A stretch of 6,452 bases of DNA, from NCBI GenBank assembly GCA_017996595.1, contig JAGOGT010000069.1, forward strand, positions 1-6,452. Reading direction: 5' to 3'. Made by a program: the position numbers and the translations under genes. Every line of letters begins with the position of its first letter. Position 1 is the first letter of the stretch. The stretch is from Candidatus Cloacimonadota bacterium. Lineage in GTDB: Bacteria > Cloacimonadota > Cloacimonadia > Cloacimonadales > Cloacimonadaceae. Below the pieces are notes generated by a model. It was not told where the DNA came from and did no database searches. It was given only the letters and a program-made list of their open reading frames with translations. Of the stretch, positions 5,738 to 6,452 are shown piece after piece.

Positions 5738-6452
5738 ATGAAGATTGACATTATCCGCAAGCTTCCCGAGCATCTGGATACCATCATCGTGATGCAGGAA
5801 GAAAACGGGGCAGTAAAGGACGTAGAACATCTGTCTCCGGAATTGGTCACCCAAATCGAAGCTTTCCTCAAACACGAGGATTACTGCTTTCGCTATGCCG
5901 ATATTAGAAGCTTCTGCCGCATTATCGAACATAAACGGCAGAATGTAATCCTCTTGGGTGCAGGCATCAAAGACCTGCTGAATGTGGACAAACTGCGCAA
6001 TCTGATCGCTTTGGCCTTGCGTACGGCCGCCAGATTGAAAGCAAAGCAAGTATTTCTTTTTCCGGGCTTCTTTTCGCACGAAAATGAAGTATCCTATGGC
6101 CACGTGCTGGCAGAGGCAGGATTGCTAACCGCTTATCGTTTCGATAAATATCAAAGCTCCGAAAAGCACGAGCCTGTGGAAGCCCTGCATTACGTTCTTA
6201 ATACCCATAATACCCGCCACCTGAATCGCGGCATCCTGGAAGGAAGAATCTTTGCCGAAGCCACAAACCTGGCAAGAGATATGGTAAATGAACCGGCAAA
6301 CGTGATGACTCCCGAAGTTCTGGCCGAAACAGCCAAGAAAGCTGCCCTCCAATACGGACTTTCCGTGGATGTGCTCTCTCTGGACAAGCTGAAAAGAATG
6401 AAAATGGATGCCTTCCTTGCCGTGGGCCGAGGTTCGGTGCATGAGCCACGCC
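5738..6452 (+). CDS. pepA: Leucyl aminopeptidase, M17 family (N-terminal part; runs off the right edge)
   Basis: The reading frame is open from ATG 5738 to the window end, giving 238 codons of a family that is usually near 480-500 residues. Residues 1-165 correspond to the divergent N-terminal macro-like domain of M17 enzymes, with ILLGAGIKDLLNVDKLRNLI (71-90) in the usual glycine-loop/helix place. The start of the catalytic domain is clear: GRIFAEATNLARDMVNEPANV (169-189) is the classic NLARDLVNEPAN block, followed by LDKLKRMKMDAFLAVGRGS (215-233). The zinc/manganese ligands and the NTDAEGR motif would lie beyond the edge, so catalytic completeness cannot be judged. M17 enzymes are hexameric cytosolic metallopeptidases that release N-terminal residues, often Leu, from peptides. 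There is no signal peptide. It follows the barrel gene by 32 bp on the same strand, so co-transcription is likely, though its cytosolic role does not obviously belong to the envelope module. Confidence 0.93.
   Translation, partial: MKIDIIRKLPEHLDTIIVMQEENGAVKDVEHLSPELVTQIEAFLKHEDYCFRYADIRSFCRIIEHKRQNVILLGAGIKDLLNVDKLRNLIALALRTAARLKAKQVFLFPGFFSHENEVSYGHVLAEAGLLTAYRFDKYQSSEKHEPVEALHYVLNTHNTRHLNRGILEGRIFAEATNLARDMVNEPANVMTPEVLAETAKKAALQYGLSVDVLSLDKLKRMKMDAFLAVGRGSVHEPR

Overview
The window reads as part of the chromosome of a Gram-negative (two-membrane) bacterium of the FCB type. It encodes an inner-membrane-anchored MCE/MlaD-type lipid-transfer subunit and a very large protein ending in an Omp85/BamA-like outer-membrane beta-barrel with a terminal Phe. 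Protein wording and the intergenic repeat style remind me most of Candidatus Cloacimonadota (Cloacimonas relatives). That placement rests on recall, not on a search.

Layout. Bases 1-459 hold no convincing complete gene. They carry an isolated perfect hairpin (70-89), then an array (163-362) of thirteen exact TCTCAC words separated by short self-complementary inserts and organised in a 65-66 bp higher-order unit. After that comes a promoter-proximal region with a strong sigma-54-like -24/-12 element (407-423) and a good Shine-Dalgarno.

Four same-strand genes follow with 12, 8 and 32 bp between them, almost certainly one operon. (1) 460-1758 is an exported protein of a family that automated pipelines often call 'asparagine synthetase B', although it has none of the AsnB catalytic motifs. 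(2) 1771-2673 is a single-MCE-domain MlaD-like protein. (3) 2682-5705 is a 1007-residue three-part protein: HExxH gluzincin-type peptidase, six-blade TolB/PD40-like propeller, and Omp85-like barrel. (4) 5738-6452 is the N-terminal part of an M17 leucyl aminopeptidase that runs off the right edge.

How they may work together: genes 1-3 look like an envelope module, with one exported soluble factor, one inner-membrane lipid-transfer subunit and one outer-membrane protease/propeller/barrel. The MlaE permease and MlaF ATPase that normally accompany MlaD are not in the window. The M17 peptidase is cytosolic and may simply be co-transcribed. The most distinctive items are the peptidase-propeller-barrel fusion, its pairing with an MCE protein, and the GNA-triloop mini-hairpin array upstream of the operon.
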